From Novosphingobium sp. Leaf2 (GTDB lineage: Bacteria; Pseudomonadota; Alphaproteobacteria; Sphingomonadales; Sphingomonadaceae): a stretch of 64,000 bases of DNA. The notes below the pieces were generated by a model. The model searched no databases and was not told where the DNA came from. It saw only the letters and a list, made by a program, of their open reading frames with translations. The DNA lies in the NCBI RefSeq assembly GCF_001421325.1, contig NZ_LMJY01000017.1, positions 124,001 to 188,000 on the forward strand. The letters run 5' to 3'. A program made the translations under genes and the position numbers. Positions 35,489 to 44,421 of this stretch are shown piece after piece (within the stretch, counting starts at the first letter, position 1; every line of letters begins with the position of its first letter).

Positions 35489-36310
35489 ATGGCAGGGACC
35501 AAGAACCACGATTACCACATCCTTCCACCGGACATCGCGCCGCTGGCGACGACTTTGGGCGCCTTCACTTTCACGACCGGCATGGTGCTGTTCATGCACA
35601 AGATGCCAGGCGGCGCGTTCGTGCCCTGGCTCGGCATGGCGCTGCTGCTCGCCTCGATGTTCATGTGGTTTTCGAAGATCGTCAACGAAGGCCATGCCGG
35701 CGATCACACTCCGGTCGTGCAATTGCACCAGCGCTACGGCATGATCCTGTTCATCGCCTCCGAGGTGATGTTCTTCGTCGGCTGGTTCTGGGCATTCTTC
35801 GATTTCTCGCTGTTCCCCTCCAAGCTGGCCGAAGTGGTTGGCGGGCAGTGGCCGCCCAAGGCGATCGAAGCGGTCATGGACCCGTTCGCCCTGCCGCTGC
35901 TCAACACCCTGATCCTGCTGTGTTCGGGCACTACCGTCACCTGGGCACACCATTCGCTGATCCATGGCGACCGTGATGGCCTGAAGAAGGGCCTGTGGGC
36001 CACGATCCTGCTGGGCGTGTTCTTCTCGTTCATCCAGGGGTATGAGTATCTGCACGCCCCGTTCGGCTTTGGCGGCAACACCTATGGCTCGGCCTTCTAC
36101 ATGGCCACGGGCTTCCACGGGTTCCACGTCATCGTCGGCACCATCATGCTGATCGTGTGCCTGGTGCGCGCGTATAAGGGTGATTTCACGCCGCGCCAGC
36201 ACTTCGGCTTCGAAGCTGCGGCATGGTACTGGCACTTCGTTGACGTGGTGTGGCTGTTCCTGTTCGTCTCGGTCTACGTTTGGGGCGGCTGGGGCTATGC
36301 CACGCACTGA
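35489..36310 (+). CDS. ctaE: Cytochrome c oxidase subunit III
   Basis: A 273-residue seven-helix subunit. Typical blocks: HDYHILPPDIAPL, GMVLFMHKMPGG, MILFIASEVMFFVGWFWAFF, TVTWAHHSLIHGDR, EYLHAPFGFGGNTYGSAFYMATGFHGFHVI, and WHFVDVVWLFLFVSVYVWG. ATG at 35489 is preferred (GAAGG four bases upstream). Its stop overlaps the next start as TGATG. Confidence 0.95.
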   Translation: MAGTKNHDYHILPPDIAPLATTLGAFTFTTGMVLFMHKMPGGAFVPWLGMALLLASMFMWFSKIVNEGHAGDHTPVVQLHQRYGMILFIASEVMFFVGWFWAFFDFSLFPSKLAEVVGGQWPPKAIEAVMDPFALPLLNTLILLCSGTTVTWAHHSLIHGDRDGLKKGLWATILLGVFFSFIQGYEYLHAPFGFGGNTYGSAFYMATGFHGFHVIVGTIMLIVCLVRAYKGDFTPRQHFGFEAAAWYWHFVDVVWLFLFVSVYVWGGWGYATH

Positions 36311-36699
36311 TGACGGATAGCGATCCGTCTCCATCAAAAGGGCAGCCGGGCACCGCTTCGGCTGCCCTTTTGGGTTGTTGCCCGCGGTGCGGTGAACGTA
36401 CGCTGTTTTCTAGCCTCGTCACCTTCTCGCAGCGCTGCCGTGCCTGCGACCTGGATTTCGAACGGTTCAACGTGGGTGATGGCCCGGCCGCCTTCCTGAC
36501 GCTGATCATCGGCACGCTGGTGGCGGTTATGGCGATCTGGCTGCACTTGTCCTTGGCGCCGCCGTGGTGGGTGCACGTGATCTTGTGGGTGCCGCTGTCG
36601 CTGGGGCTGACGCTGGCGGGACTGCGCGTTACCAAGGCATGGCTGCTGGGCATCGAATACCGCCGCAAGGCCGGCGAAAGCCGCTTCAAGGACCAATGA
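36310..36699 (+). CDS. DUF983 family membrane protein
   Basis: A 129-residue protein. Zinc-ribbon-like CPRCG and CRAC motifs (residues ~24-50) precede two TM helices (LTLIIGTLVAVMAIWLHL, WVHVILWVPLSLGLTLAGLRV). DUF983 proteins are found in oxidase clusters and may help assembly. The start overlaps the ctaE stop (TGATG), but a perfect hairpin sits inside the first codons (see 36336-36371), so the true start could be later. Confidence 0.8.
   Translation: MTDSDPSPSKGQPGTASAALLGCCPRCGERTLFSSLVTFSQRCRACDLDFERFNVGDGPAAFLTLIIGTLVAVMAIWLHLSLAPPWWVHVILWVPLSLGLTLAGLRVTKAWLLGIEYRRKAGESRFKDQ
36336..36371 (+). terminator. Perfect 13-bp hairpin with T-run inside DUF983 start
   Basis: AAAAGGGCAGCCG and CGGCTGCCCTTTT are perfect complements separated by a 10-base loop. 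It ends in four T, so it looks like an intrinsic terminator placed 26 bases after the ctaE stop and within the apparent coding start of the DUF983 gene. It likely lowers read-through from the oxidase genes into DUF983/SURF1/thrC. Confidence 0.65.
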
Positions 36700-37256
36700 T
36701 GCGCCGCATTCCGATACTGCCGAGCGTGCTGGTGCTGGTGGCCGTGGCGATCATGGTGTCGCTGGGCGTGTGGCAGCTGCACCGCCTGGATGAGAAGGAA
36801 GCGCTGCTGGCGCATTTCGCCGCCGCCCGGGTCAACCCGGCTCCGGTGGCGTGGAGCGCTGCGGGCGTTAGCAACGATCTGTTGTATCGCCGCGCCACAT
36901 TGACGTGCGCCAAGGTCACCGCGCGCAGCAGCATGGCCGGGCGCAACGCCAGCGATCAGCCCGGCGTTGCGCAAACCGCGCAGTGCCTGATCGACGGCGG
37001 GGGCAAGGCGCTGGTAGTGCTGGGCTGGTCGGTCAACCCGCTGACGAAAGTGGACTGGAATGGCGGCGTGGTCACCGGCACGATCGCGCCGGGTCCGCGC
37101 CTGGTGGCCGATCCGCCGCTGGGTGGCCTGGCTGCAAACGCGCTGCCGGACCCTTCCGAGATCCCGAACAACCATTTTTCCTACGCGATCCAGTGGTTCC
37201 TGTTCGCGATAACAGCAGTGGTGATCTACGTGATCGCGCTGCGAAAGCGCCGCTAA
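36699..37256 (+). CDS. SURF1 family protein
   Basis: A 185-residue SURF1-like assembly factor. TM1 (PILPSVLVLVAVAIMVSLGVWQL), then RLDEKEALL and a shortened periplasmic part, and C-terminal NNHFSYAIQWFLFA followed by a second TM helix, typical for the family; usual length is 220-250 residues, so the middle is shorter. It delivers heme a to the oxidase. ATG overlaps the DUF983 stop (TGATG). Confidence 0.88.
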   Translation: MRRIPILPSVLVLVAVAIMVSLGVWQLHRLDEKEALLAHFAAARVNPAPVAWSAAGVSNDLLYRRATLTCAKVTARSSMAGRNASDQPGVAQTAQCLIDGGGKALVVLGWSVNPLTKVDWNGGVVTGTIAPGPRLVADPPLGGLAANALPDPSEIPNNHFSYAIQWFLFAITAVVIYVIALRKRR

Positions 37257-37331
37257 AGCAAGTCCGCGATGGCGCCGCAGGGCGCACGGGGCTTTTCATT
37301 TGCTGCGCTGATCGCTAACCGCGCATTCGAC

Positions 37332-38735
37332 ATGGACTATATCAGCACCCGCGGCAGCGCACCGGCGCTCGACTTCGAAGGCGCGACGCTTGCCGGCCTC
37401 GCGTCCGACGGCGGCCTTTACGTTCCGCGTGAATGGCCACGCTTTAGCGCGGACGAGATCGCCGCGATGGCCGGGCTGCCGTACGCCGATTTGGCGGCAC
37501 GGGTGATGGCGCCGTTCGTGAAAGGCAGCCTTACCGATGAGCGCCTGCTGGAACTCACCCGTCAGGCTTACGGGCGCTTCTCGCATGAAGCGGTCACGCC
37601 GCTCAAGCAACTGGACGCGCAGCAGTGGCTGCTCGAACTGTTCCACGGCCCCACGCTGGCGTTCAAGGACGTGGCGCTGCAATTGCTGGGCCTGTTGTTC
37701 GAGGAATTTCTGGGCCGGTCGGGCGGCAACCTCACCATCGTGGGCGCGACCTCTGGCGATACCGGATCCGCAGCGATCGATGCGGTGGCCGGGCGTGCCA
37801 AGGTCGACATTTTCATGCTCCATCCCAAGGGCCGGGTGTCGGACGTGCAGCGCCGGCAGATGACCACGGTGCTGGCCCCGAACGTCCACAACCTGGCCCT
37901 TGAACACGCCAGCTTCGATGATGCGCAGGCGATCGTGAAGCGCATGTTCAACGATGGCGCGATGACCGGTCGCTACGCGATCGGCGCGGTCAATTCGATC
38001 AACTGGGCGCGGCTGATGGCGCAAGTGGTCTATTACTTCGCTGCCGGCCTCCAGCTTGGCGCGCCGCATCGCAAGGTGGCGTTTTCAGTGCCCACCGGCA
38101 ATTTCGGCGACGTGTTCGCCGGCTACGTCGCGGCACAGATGGGGCTGCCCATCGAACGGCTGATCGTGGCGACCAACGTGAATGACATCCTGCACCGCGC
38201 GCTGGCGCAGGGCGATTATTCGCAAGGCACCGTGACGCCTACCGCCGCGCCGTCGATGGACATCCAGGTCTCGTCCAACTTCGAGCGGCTGCTGTTCGAC
38301 CTGGGCGGCCGCGACGGGCTGGCGCTGGCCGCGCAGATGGCCGGGTTCGAGACGACCCGCGCGATGCAGTTGACCAATGCGCAGCGTGAAGGCGCGGCGG
38401 CCCTGTTCACCTCGTCGCGCACCGACGCGGACGACATGGCATCGACGATCCGCTGGGCGTGGGAGCGCTGCGGCGAGCTTATCGATCCGCATACCGCGTG
38501 CGGCCTGTTCGCGGCGCGCACCTGTGGCATCGACCCGGCGATTCCGGTCGTCACCCTGGCGACCGCGCACCCCGCCAAGTTCCCCGAAGCGGTCGAACGG
38601 GCGACCGGCCAGCGGCCGGTCCTGCCGACACGCGTGGGTGACTTGTTCGAGCGTGAGGAAAAGTACGAAACGCTGGCCGGCGAATACGACGCGGTCGCCG
38701 CGTTCGTTGCTGCGCACGCCAGCCCGCGGGCCTGA
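37332..38735 (+). CDS. thrC: Threonine synthase
   Basis: A 467-residue PLP enzyme converting O-phosphohomoserine to threonine. N terminus MDYISTRG is typical; PLP Lys in GPTLAFKDVALQLL, GATSGDTGSAAID (phosphate loop), GRVSDVQRRQMTT, AVNSINWARLMAQVVYYF and GNFGDVFAGYVA. ATG at 37332 is chosen; an upstream open frame (to 37269) is not family-like. Follows SURF1 by 75 bases. Confidence 0.96.
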   Translation: MDYISTRGSAPALDFEGATLAGLASDGGLYVPREWPRFSADEIAAMAGLPYADLAARVMAPFVKGSLTDERLLELTRQAYGRFSHEAVTPLKQLDAQQWLLELFHGPTLAFKDVALQLLGLLFEEFLGRSGGNLTIVGATSGDTGSAAIDAVAGRAKVDIFMLHPKGRVSDVQRRQMTTVLAPNVHNLALEHASFDDAQAIVKRMFNDGAMTGRYAIGAVNSINWARLMAQVVYYFAAGLQLGAPHRKVAFSVPTGNFGDVFAGYVAAQMGLPIERLIVATNVNDILHRALAQGDYSQGTVTPTAAPSMDIQVSSNFERLLFDLGGRDGLALAAQMAGFETTRAMQLTNAQREGAAALFTSSRTDADDMASTIRWAWERCGELIDPHTACGLFAARTCGIDPAIPVVTLATAHPAKFPEAVERATGQRPVLPTRVGDLFEREEKYETLAGEYDAVAAFVAAHASPRA

Positions 38736-39622
38736 TGGCTCAGCTTGCCACCCAGCCGCTGATCCTGGCGGGCGAAGGCTGGGCCGATTACGGCCTCGTT
38801 GATTCGGGGCAGGGGCGCAAGCTGGAGCGCTACGGCGCCTATCGGTTCATCCGCCCCGAACCGCAGGCGATGTGGAGCCCGCGCCTTGCGACATGGGATG
38901 CACACGGCGAATTCGTGCCCGGCTCGGACGAGGACGGCGGCGGTCGCTGGCAGTTCGACAAGCCGGTGCCGCGCGATGGCTGGCCGCTGGCGTGGAACGA
39001 GGTGGCCTTCACCGCGCAATGCACGCCGTTCCGGCACTTGGCCTTCTTCCCGGACATGGCGCCGGTGTGGGATTGGATGCGCGGGATGCTGGCCGGGCGC
39101 AGCGATGCCAGCACGCTCAACCTGTTCGGCTATACCGGCGTTGGCACCCTGGCGCTTTCGGCGCATGGGCCGGTCACCCACGTCGATGCCTCCAAGAAGT
39201 CGGTCGCCCAGGCGCGGGAGAATGCGGCGCTGGCTGGGCTGGAAAGCCGCCCGGTGCGCTGGATGATCGACGATGCGGCCAAGTTCACCGCGCGCGAGGT
39301 CCGCCGCGAAAAGCGCTACGACGGCATCATCCTCGATCCGCCCAAGTTCGGGCGCGGACCTACGGGTGAAACCTGGCGGCTGGAGGAAGATCTGCCCGGC
39401 CTGCTGGCGGATTGCCGCCGGCTGCTGGACGCCGACAGCCGGTTCCTGTTCCTCACGGTCTATGCCGTGCGCATGTCCTCGCTGGCGCTGGCCGGGCTGA
39501 TGGACGAGTTGTTCGCCAACCTGCCCGGCACGATCGAACACGGCGACCTTGCGGTGCGCGATGATGCCGCCGCCCGGCTGTTGCCCACCGCGATATTCGC
39601 GCGCTGGTCCAATCCGGAGTAA
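38735..39622 (+). CDS. Class I SAM-dependent methyltransferase (RlmI-like)
   Basis: A 295-residue methyltransferase. SAM-binding motif LNLFGYTGVGTLALSA (motif I), VDASKKSVAQARENAALAG (acidic loop) and catalytic ILDPPKFGRGPTGE (DPPxF) mark a nucleic-acid cytosine-C5 methyltransferase-like fold of the RlmI/RlmL group. The start overlaps the thrC stop (TGATG), so the two are coupled. The rRNA target is inferred from the family. Confidence 0.85.
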   Translation: MAQLATQPLILAGEGWADYGLVDSGQGRKLERYGAYRFIRPEPQAMWSPRLATWDAHGEFVPGSDEDGGGRWQFDKPVPRDGWPLAWNEVAFTAQCTPFRHLAFFPDMAPVWDWMRGMLAGRSDASTLNLFGYTGVGTLALSAHGPVTHVDASKKSVAQARENAALAGLESRPVRWMIDDAAKFTAREVRREKRYDGIILDPPKFGRGPTGETWRLEEDLPGLLADCRRLLDADSRFLFLTVYAVRMSSLALAGLMDELFANLPGTIEHGDLAVRDDAAARLLPTAIFARWSNPE

Positions 39623-39631
39623 ACGCGCGCC

Positions 39632-40003
39632 ATGGCCGATTCGCTAATCCTGGAAGTCGCCGATTTCGAGCATGATGTCCTCACCGGCATCTACTCGGAA
39701 GAGACCGGAAAGCCGCAGCCCTTGCGCTTCACGATCAGCGTGCAGTTGCGTCCCGCAGAGCATTATGCGCCGGACACCCCGCTGTCGGCCAGCAAGAACT
39801 ACATGGACCTGAAGTTCGCAGCATCCGAAGGCTTGCCGCCCGGCGTGCATTTCAAGCTGATCGAAGCGGTGGGCGAGCATGTGTGCGAAACGCTGTTCCT
39901 GCAGGACGAGCGGGTGGAAGCGGTAACCGTCAAGATCGTCAAGCTGGCGCTGACCGAAGCGAACGAGCGCATCGGCATGACCTTGACCCGCCATCGCCGG
40001 TGA
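39632..40003 (+). CDS. folB: Dihydroneopterin aldolase-like protein
   Basis: A 123-residue FolB-type fold (T-fold): DSLILEVADFEHDVLTGIYSEE start, PLRFTISVQL strand, TPLSASKNYMDLKF, FKLIEAVGEHVCETLFLQD and VTVKIVKL, all as in FolB. It likely converts dihydroneopterin to hydroxymethyl-dihydropterin in folate synthesis. ATG at 39632 is 10 bases after the methyltransferase stop. Confidence 0.86.
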   Translation: MADSLILEVADFEHDVLTGIYSEETGKPQPLRFTISVQLRPAEHYAPDTPLSASKNYMDLKFAASEGLPPGVHFKLIEAVGEHVCETLFLQDERVEAVTVKIVKLALTEANERIGMTLTRHRR

Positions 40004-40013
40004 GAACGGCGGC

Positions 40014-40340
40014 GTGAACGAACTGCTGCATCTTGGGCCGCTGTCTGACGATGCGCTCGACGCTGCGGCCGATTTTCACGCCCGGCTGCTGCCCGCCATC
40101 GAAGCGACAATGCGGGGCGGGGTCGATTCGCTGACGCTGGTGTTTCTTCCGGCGGCTGCAGATCACCGGGGCTGGCGGCTGGCGATGGTGCAGGGGCTGG
40201 CCCGGCATTTCGCGCCGTCGCGGGTGAACGCGCTGGAAAGCGACGATCCGGCGGCGATTGCCGCCGCGAAGACGTGGCTTGACGGTGCGGGCGGCATAAC
40301 GGGTCAATTACTACCGCTCAATGGAACCGGCGCGGTTTGA
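40014..40340 (+). CDS. Small conserved alpha/beta protein of unknown function
   Basis: A 108-residue cytoplasmic protein (GTG start at 40014). Segments LTLVFLPAAADHRGWRLAMVQGLARHFAPSRVN and ALESDDPAAIAAAKTWL give an alternating beta/alpha look, consistent with a Rossmann-type minifold, but no ligand motif is clear. It lies between folB and moaA in the same direction. No function assigned. Confidence 0.6.
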   Translation: MNELLHLGPLSDDALDAAADFHARLLPAIEATMRGGVDSLTLVFLPAAADHRGWRLAMVQGLARHFAPSRVNALESDDPAAIAAAKTWLDGAGGITGQLLPLNGTGAV

Positions 40341-40345
40341 GTGGT

Positions 40346-41377
40346 ATGTCTAATGTGATGACGACACCGCACCCTTTGGTCGACCAGTTCCAGCGCCGGA
40401 TCACGTACCTGCGCCTTTCCGTGACCGACCGGTGCGACTTGCGCTGCAGCTACTGCATGCCCGAACGCATGACGTTTCTGCCGCGGAAGGACGTGCTGAC
40501 GCTGGACGAGATGCACGATCTCGCGCTCGGCTTCATCGCGCGCGGCATCACCCGCATCCGGCTGACCGGCGGAGAGCCGCTGGTACGGCGCGACATGATC
40601 GACCTGGTGCGCGCTCTCGGTCGCCGGATTGATGCCGCCGACGGGCATGGCCGGCTGGAGGAATTGACCCTTACCACCAACGGCACCCGCCTTGCGGAAT
40701 TTTCCGAAGACTTGCGCAGTGCCGGGGTGAGGCGGATCAACGTGTCGCTCGATACGCTCGATCGCGCCAGGTTTGCCGCGCTGACCCGGCGCGATTCGCT
40801 GCCGCAGGTGCTGGAAGGTCTGGCGGCGGCCAAGGCAGCGGGCCTCAAGGTGAAGCTCAACACCGTTGCGCTCAAGGGCATCAACGAGGCGGAGATTGCC
40901 GACATCGTAGCATGGGCGCATGGGCAAGGCTTCGAAGCGACCCTGATCGAAGTCATGCCGCTCGGCGAGGTGGATGAGGATCGCTTCGACCATTACCTGC
41001 CCCTTTCTGTCGTGCAGGACGATCTGGCGCGCCGCTGGACGCTGGCGCCCAGCGATCATCGCACCGGCGGCCCCGCGCGCTATTGGGATGTCGTACAGAC
41101 CGGCGGGCGGCTTGGCCTTATCACCCCGCTCACTAACAATTTCTGCGAAGGCTGCAACCGCATCCGGGTTACCGCCACTGGCCAACTTTACGCCTGCCTT
41201 GGCGGCACCGAGCAGGTGGACTTGCGCGCCGCCTTGCGCTCTGACGATCCGCAGGCGGCCCTGTCGGCGGGGCTGGATACCGCGATGCGGATCAAGCCCG
41301 CTCGCCACAACTTCGCCATCGACCGACGCGGAAACGCGCCTGCCTTGCCGCGTCACATGTCGATGACGGGGGGCTGA
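40346..41377 (+). CDS. moaA: GTP 3',8-cyclase
   Basis: A 343-residue radical SAM enzyme for molybdenum cofactor synthesis. Radical SAM cluster CDLRCSYC, RLTGGEPLVRRD, TTNGTRLAE, LDTLDRARFAALTRRDSLPQVLEGL, and the C-terminal cluster FCEGCNRIRVTATGQLYACLG. Ends in the double Gly (MTGG) required for activity. First ATG in frame is 40346; a TTG at 40337 would add three residues. Confidence 0.96.
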   Translation: MSNVMTTPHPLVDQFQRRITYLRLSVTDRCDLRCSYCMPERMTFLPRKDVLTLDEMHDLALGFIARGITRIRLTGGEPLVRRDMIDLVRALGRRIDAADGHGRLEELTLTTNGTRLAEFSEDLRSAGVRRINVSLDTLDRARFAALTRRDSLPQVLEGLAAAKAAGLKVKLNTVALKGINEAEIADIVAWAHGQGFEATLIEVMPLGEVDEDRFDHYLPLSVVQDDLARRWTLAPSDHRTGGPARYWDVVQTGGRLGLITPLTNNFCEGCNRIRVTATGQLYACLGGTEQVDLRAALRSDDPQAALSAGLDTAMRIKPARHNFAIDRRGNAPALPRHMSMTGG

Positions 41378-41638
41378 GTGGCAGCGAGGCTGGTGTTCCT
41401 GGGTCGGCTGGAGGAGTTGGCCGGTTGCCCGTTCGCAGACGTAGCCTTTGGCGCTCCGCTGCACTGGGCGGACGTGCTGGCTTGGCTGGGTGACGACCAA
41501 GCGCCCGAACTGCCCGCACTTGTCAACAGCGACAAGGTCCGGCTCGCGCTGAACGGCATGATGGTGACGGACAAGGCGAGCCTGACGGTGGTGGATGGCG
41601 ACGAACTGGCGTTCCTGCCCCCGGTTTCCGGTGGCTGA
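41378..41638 (+). CDS. moaD: Molybdopterin synthase sulfur carrier subunit
   Basis: An 86-residue ubiquitin-fold protein ending in the C-terminal Gly-Gly that is thiocarboxylated. VFLGRLEELAG start, DVLAWLGDD and GDELAFLPPVSGG are typical MoaD. The GTG start follows directly after the moaA stop. Confidence 0.93.
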   Translation: MAARLVFLGRLEELAGCPFADVAFGAPLHWADVLAWLGDDQAPELPALVNSDKVRLALNGMMVTDKASLTVVDGDELAFLPPVSGG

Positions 41639-42083
41639 CCTGCTGGACGTGCGCTTGTGCACCGCGCCGTTCGATCCGGCGCTGGAACTGCGCAACTTTA
41701 CGCGCGCTTTGCCGCAGGCGGGCGGGATCGTCAGTTTCCTTGGGCAAGTGCGTGCGGGCGACGGCGTGGAGGCACTGGACCTGCGGCATTACGCGCCATT
41801 GACGTTGCCGGCGATGAGGACGCTTGCCGGGCAGGTGCGCGGACGCTGGGCGCTGGACGGACTGCTGATTATCCATCGCAGCGGCGAGATGGTGCCGGGC
41901 GATCCCATCGTGCTGGTCGCCGCAGCGGCCCGCCATCGCCGCGATGCGTTCGCTGCGGCGGATTTCGCGATGGATCACCTCAAAAGCGAATCCTGGTTCT
42001 GGAAGCGCGAGAAGGTGGCCGGCCAATGGCGCTGGATTGAACCGCGCATGCAGGACTTCGAAGATATCGCCCGCTGGCGCTGA
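41631..42083 (+). CDS. moaE: Molybdopterin synthase catalytic subunit
   Basis: A 150-residue MoaE. GTG at 41631 overlaps the moaD end by eight bases. Motifs are GGIVSFLGQVRAGDGV, HYAPLTLPAM (dimer interface), HRSGEMVPGDPIVLVAAAARHR and the catalytic KSESWFWKRE. It converts cPMP to molybdopterin with MoaD. Convergent with a lipoprotein gene nine bases away. Confidence 0.94.
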   Translation: MADLLDVRLCTAPFDPALELRNFTRALPQAGGIVSFLGQVRAGDGVEALDLRHYAPLTLPAMRTLAGQVRGRWALDGLLIIHRSGEMVPGDPIVLVAAAARHRRDAFAAADFAMDHLKSESWFWKREKVAGQWRWIEPRMQDFEDIARWR

Positions 42084-42092
42084 GCGCGCCGA

Positions 42093-42617
42093 TCAGCTTT
42101 TCAGGCGCACGGATAAGCCGGCGATGGTTTCGTCCTGGCTGGAGACGATCGCTGAGACTTGCGTGCGGGCGTCAGCGATCGCCTTGACGCTGGGCGATTC
42201 CTGCGCCGGCGCCGCATCACGCGCATCGGCGTATAGCGTGTCGAGTTCGGCCAGCGCCGCCATCGCAGACGAACGGCTGTTTTCCAGCTGAGCCAGCGCG
42301 ATGCTGGCCGCACTCCAACTGTCCGAGCCTAGTGCGCCCGCGCTTGCCACGGCCCGCGTCGCCGCGCCGCGATCGGTGTTGAACCGCCGGTCGGCGTCCT
42401 GCGCAGTTTTCACCAGGCCCGCCAGGCGCGTGACGAGATCGGCGCTGGCAGGGGGCAGGGTGATGGGGGGCACGCCATCGCCGGGTGCGGCCTGGGCAGA
42501 GCCGTTTTGCCGCTCCACGTCGCGAATGCCGAGCGAGGGATAGCGCCCGGTGGTGGAGCAGGCGGCGATGCCAAGCGGCAGCACGAGCGTGAGGATGCGT
42601 AACGTCGCTGAGGTCAT
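42093..42617 (-). CDS. Putative lipoprotein of unknown function
   Basis: A 174-residue protein from ATG at 42617. Signal ends in lipobox IAAC(S), then a Ser/Ala-rich helical region (ASIALAQLENSRSSAMAALAELDTLYADARD) suggesting coiled-coil character. No named family recognised. Its monocistronic position and lipobox suggest an envelope role. Confidence 0.62.
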   Translation of the reverse strand: MTSATLRILTLVLPLGIAACSTTGRYPSLGIRDVERQNGSAQAAPGDGVPPITLPPASADLVTRLAGLVKTAQDADRRFNTDRGAATRAVASAGALGSDSWSAASIALAQLENSRSSAMAALAELDTLYADARDAAPAQESPSVKAIADARTQVSAIVSSQDETIAGLSVRLKS

Positions 42618-42679
42618 GGGCGGTTCATAGCATGGGACCGGCGGAGCGGGAGAGCCTTTCGCTGCTCTCAAGTCCTTGG

Positions 42680-42708
42680 TTGACACGAATCGGGGCTTAC
42701 ATTAACGG
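42680..42708 (+). promoter_or_regulatory. Candidate sigma-70 promoter for rplU-rpmA
   Basis: TTGACA at 42680-42685 is a perfect -35, with TAACGG at 42703-42708 as a weak -10 17 bases downstream. It is about 160 bases upstream of rplU, a plausible place for a ribosomal-protein promoter with a leader. Assigned by eye. Confidence 0.45.
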
Positions 42709-42867
42709 CTCGCTCTCTTTCCGGGCACCTCACGGTAGTGGGGCGGTCGGCGCGTCGCCCGCTAGGCTTGGCTGTTCAGGGAAATTTCGGTTTCTTTGGA
42801 CGAGAGCGCCGGGGCAAGGTTTGTTTCGGCTCGTTTCGGGCACACATAGAGATTAGGTAAGGGCACC

Positions 42868-43164
42868 ATGTTCGCAGTTGTGCGCACGGGCGGCAAGCAA
42901 TATCGGGTTGCCGCCGGAGACAAGATCGCGGTTGAGAAGCTGGCTGGTGAAGCCGGTGACAAGATCACCCTGGGCGACATTTTGCTCGCCGGCAACGATG
43001 GCCAGGTCGCCGATGTCGCGAACGTGACTGTCGCGGCCGAGATCATCGCCCAGGCGAAGAGCGAAAAGGTCGTGGTGTTCAAGAAGCGCCGCCGCCATAA
43101 CTATCGTCGCAAGAACGGCCACCGCCAGCAGCTCACGCTGCTGCGCATCGTGTCCGTCGGCTGA
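42868..43164 (+). CDS. rplU: 50S ribosomal protein L21
   Basis: A 98-residue L21: [14 protein letters not shown] start, [15 protein letters not shown], and the conserved [16 protein letters not shown] basic block. A short, all-beta large-subunit protein. Paired with rpmA 25 bases downstream, the usual arrangement. Confidence 0.97.
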   Translation: MFAVVRTGGKQYRVAAGDKIAVEKLAGEAGDKITLGDILLAGNDGQVADVANVTVAAEIIAQAKSEKVVVFKKRRRHNYRRKNGHRQQLTLLRIVSVG

Positions 43165-43189
43165 CCCCAAGATTTCGGAGTAACCAGCA

Positions 43190-43459
43190 ATGGCACATAA
43201 GAAAGCAGGCGGTTCATCGCGTAACGGTCGCGATTCCGCAGGTCGCCGTCTCGGCGTGAAGAAGTTCGGCGGTCAGGAAGTGATCGGCGGCAACATCATC
43301 ATCCGCCAGCGCGGCACCCGGGTGTACCCTGGCGTGAACGTCGGCCTTGGCAAGGACCACACGCTGTTCGCCCTGACGGAAGGCCGCGTGCGCTTCCATG
43401 ACGGCAAGCAGGGTCGCAAGTACGTGTCGGTAGACGCGGTGGCGATGGCCGCCGAATAA
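43190..43459 (+). CDS. rpmA: 50S ribosomal protein L27
   Basis: An 89-residue L27: [70 protein letters not shown]. Its N-terminal tail reaches the peptidyl-transferase centre. Followed by an intrinsic terminator at 43528. Confidence 0.98.
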   Translation: MAHKKAGGSSRNGRDSAGRRLGVKKFGGQEVIGGNIIIRQRGTRVYPGVNVGLGKDHTLFALTEGRVRFHDGKQGRKYVSVDAVAMAAE

Positions 43460-43527
43460 TCGGATGGTCGTGTATCGGGCCATCCTGACGGGTGGCCCCG
43501 CCGGTTCTTCTTGAAGGCCGGCAGAAC

Positions 43528-43559
43528 GAGGGAGAGGGCCCCGCCCGTCTCCCTCTTTT
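43528..43559 (+). terminator. Rho-independent terminator after rpmA
   Basis: GAGGGAGA and TCTCCCTC form an eight-base stem over a GC-rich loop, followed by TTTT. Well placed 70 bases after the rpmA stop. Confidence 0.85.
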
Positions 43560-43689
43560 CGTATCTCCCTCTCATACCGCCCGGGGGCGCTGATGCCTCC
43601 GGATTTGTGCGATTACGTATCGTGACACGAGCGTAATTGCTTTGTCACGCCCGCCTGTTACCGGCGCGGCGGGGGACGGAGAGACGAAC

Positions 43690-44244
43690 ATGTTCATACG
43701 CAGCGAAAGGTTGTTCCTGCGCCCCGCCTGGCCCGAAGATGCGGCCGACCTGGTGGCGCTGATCGACGAGCCCATCGCCCGTAATCTTGCGACAGTGCCG
43801 TGGCCCTATACGATCGAGGATGCGCGCGCGTTCGTCGATCTGCCGCGCCTGTCGCTGTTTCCGCGCTTTCTGGTGACGCTGCCCGCCGCAGGCGGCGCTG
43901 CCATTGCCGGCGTGTGCGGCCTGTCGCCCCGCGATGGCGAGGCAAACCTGGGCTATTGGATCGCCAGGCAGCACTGGGGCAATGGCTACGCCACCGAAGC
44001 CGCACGCACCGTCCTCGCCCTGGCGCGCGCGCTTGGCCATCGTCGCGTCGTGGCGAGCCACCAGATCGACAATTCGGCTTCCGCGCGGGTGCTGGACAAG
44101 ATCGGGTTTCGTGGCACTGGGCGCATCGTCGAACACTTCAGCCAGGGGCGGGGGCACATGGTGCGCGTGCGCGAGTGCGAGGTGCGCTTCGAAGCGCCTG
44201 CCGACTGCGATGGTGACAATATGATGCGCCGTCAGGCAGCCTGA
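43690..44244 (+). CDS. GNAT family N-acetyltransferase (first of a pair)
   Basis: A 184-residue acetyltransferase. MFIRSERLFLRPAWPEDA start and the acetyl-CoA motif block LGYWIARQHWGNGYATEAARTVL, then NSASARVLDKIGFRGTG, identify a RimJ/RimL-like GNAT. ATG at 43690 is chosen for the GGAGA site; the upstream open frame lacks coding look. Highly similar to the next gene (44422), so the pair is a tandem duplication. Target unknown. Confidence 0.88.
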   Translation: MFIRSERLFLRPAWPEDAADLVALIDEPIARNLATVPWPYTIEDARAFVDLPRLSLFPRFLVTLPAAGGAAIAGVCGLSPRDGEANLGYWIARQHWGNGYATEAARTVLALARALGHRRVVASHQIDNSASARVLDKIGFRGTGRIVEHFSQGRGHMVRVRECEVRFEAPADCDGDNMMRRQAA

Positions 44245-44421
44245 CCGGGCGTCAGCGGGCCAACCGGCATTTGTCCTTATACTTGTGGCCACAAGCGGTT
44301 AACCCACGCCTGCAACGGTCTGGCATCGCTGGCCGGAGCCTGGATTCGCAAACTTCGTGCATTGCAGCCCGCTTGGGCGCATGATGCGAATCGTGGGCAT
44401 AAGACGACGGAGAGCCGTGGC

